From Bacteroidota bacterium (GTDB lineage: Bacteria; Bacteroidota; Bacteroidia; Bacteroidales; B18-G4): DNA of 5,635 nucleotides. Shown here piece after piece: positions 5,350 through 5,635 of the stretch. The position numbers and the translations under genes were made by a program. Numbering within the stretch: position 1 is the first letter of the stretch; every line of letters begins with the position of its first letter. The DNA lies in contig QMPN01000203.1 in the NCBI GenBank assembly GCA_003648575.1, positions 1 to 5,635 of the forward strand, in the 5' to 3' direction. The notes beneath the pieces are model-generated. The model was not told the DNA's origin and did not search any database. It was given only the letters and a program-made list of their open reading frames with translations.

Positions 5350-5635
5350 TTATAAAACACTTAATAGTCTTTCCAGGGCGATCCCCCGCGATCCTTTGAT
5401 CAGGATATGTGTATCTGCCAGGGGGTTATGTTCAATCCAGCGATATGCTTCGTTTGTATCCGGAAAAATATTCATTCCTTCGCCACTTCCTGCGACCAAA
5501 AATTCAGGCCCGACGAGGATCACAGTATCGAATTTATTTTCAATTGCTGAAATCACCTTCTGATGTTCTTCCTGCGAGGCATCTCCCAGCTCCAGCATAT
5601 CGCCCAGGATCACGGCCTTTTTATCAGCCTTCTGC
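5350..5635 (-). CDS. murF: UDP-N-acetylmuramoyl-tripeptide--D-alanyl-D-alanine ligase, C-terminal 94 residues (cut by window edge)
   Basis: MurF is the cytoplasmic ATP-dependent ligase that adds D-Ala-D-Ala to UDP-MurNAc-tripeptide, the last soluble step of peptidoglycan precursor synthesis. Only the end of the C-terminal Mur-ligase domain is inside the window. The frame is open to the right edge, reading QKADKKAVILGDMLELG and continuing with EEH, a typical MurF block. It ends with DTHILIKGSRGIALERLLSVL, where LIKGSRG is characteristic of MurF. GTG at 5613 is an internal valine codon, not a start, because homologous sequence continues upstream of it. The TAA stop (5352-5350) is 9 bases before the GTG of anmK, so the two wall genes are probably cotranscribed. 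Other Mur ligases share the fold, but the GDMLELG and KGSRG combination points to MurF. Confidence 0.92.
   Translation of the reverse strand, partial: QKADKKAVILGDMLELGDASQEEHQKVISAIENKFDTVILVGPEFLVAGSGEGMNIFPDTNEAYRWIEHNPLADTHILIKGSRGIALERLLSVL

Overview
The window looks like chromosomal DNA of a Bacteroidota bacterium, perhaps a Chitinophagaceae-like member. The evidence is a Bacteroidota-style promoter (TTTG, 17 bases, TAnnTTTG) in front of nhaD, leaders without clear Shine-Dalgarno motifs, a Glu/Pro- and Gly-rich TonB of the type common in that phylum, Bacteroidota-like AnmK and ExbB proteins, and 7-bp tandem repeats between genes. The family-level placement is an inference. Every gene found belongs to a recognisable family, and I see no undescribed multi-gene system.

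Layout. Positions 1-2439 hold one tightly packed minus-strand operon, transcribed exbB -> exbD -> tonB -> folC (folC runs off the left edge), with gaps of 10, 2 and 9 bases. Positions 2440-2705 are an AT-rich divergent intergenic region with a good nhaD promoter and a small inverted repeat. Positions 2706-4100 hold nhaD on the plus strand, a Na+/H+ antiporter with its own promoter and terminator. Positions 4101-4275 are a short convergent region made almost entirely of two different heptamer tandem repeats around the nhaD terminator hairpin. The second repeat runs into the last codons of the next gene. Positions 4276-5635 hold a second minus-strand pair, murF (3' end only) -> anmK, 9 bases apart.

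Function. ExbB-ExbD-TonB form the inner-membrane motor that uses the proton gradient to energise TonB-dependent outer-membrane transporters, while NhaD exchanges Na+ and H+ across the same membrane. MurF finishes the UDP-MurNAc-pentapeptide precursor of peptidoglycan, and AnmK returns anhydro-MurNAc from cell-wall turnover to the amino-sugar pool. FolC makes and polyglutamylates folates and appears to be carried at the end of the TonB operon.

The most curious parts are the heptamer repeats, one of which supplies the anmK stop codon and the other an arm of the nhaD terminator. A second point is that nhaD is a self-contained, lower-GC, opposite-strand unit between two minus-strand gene groups.
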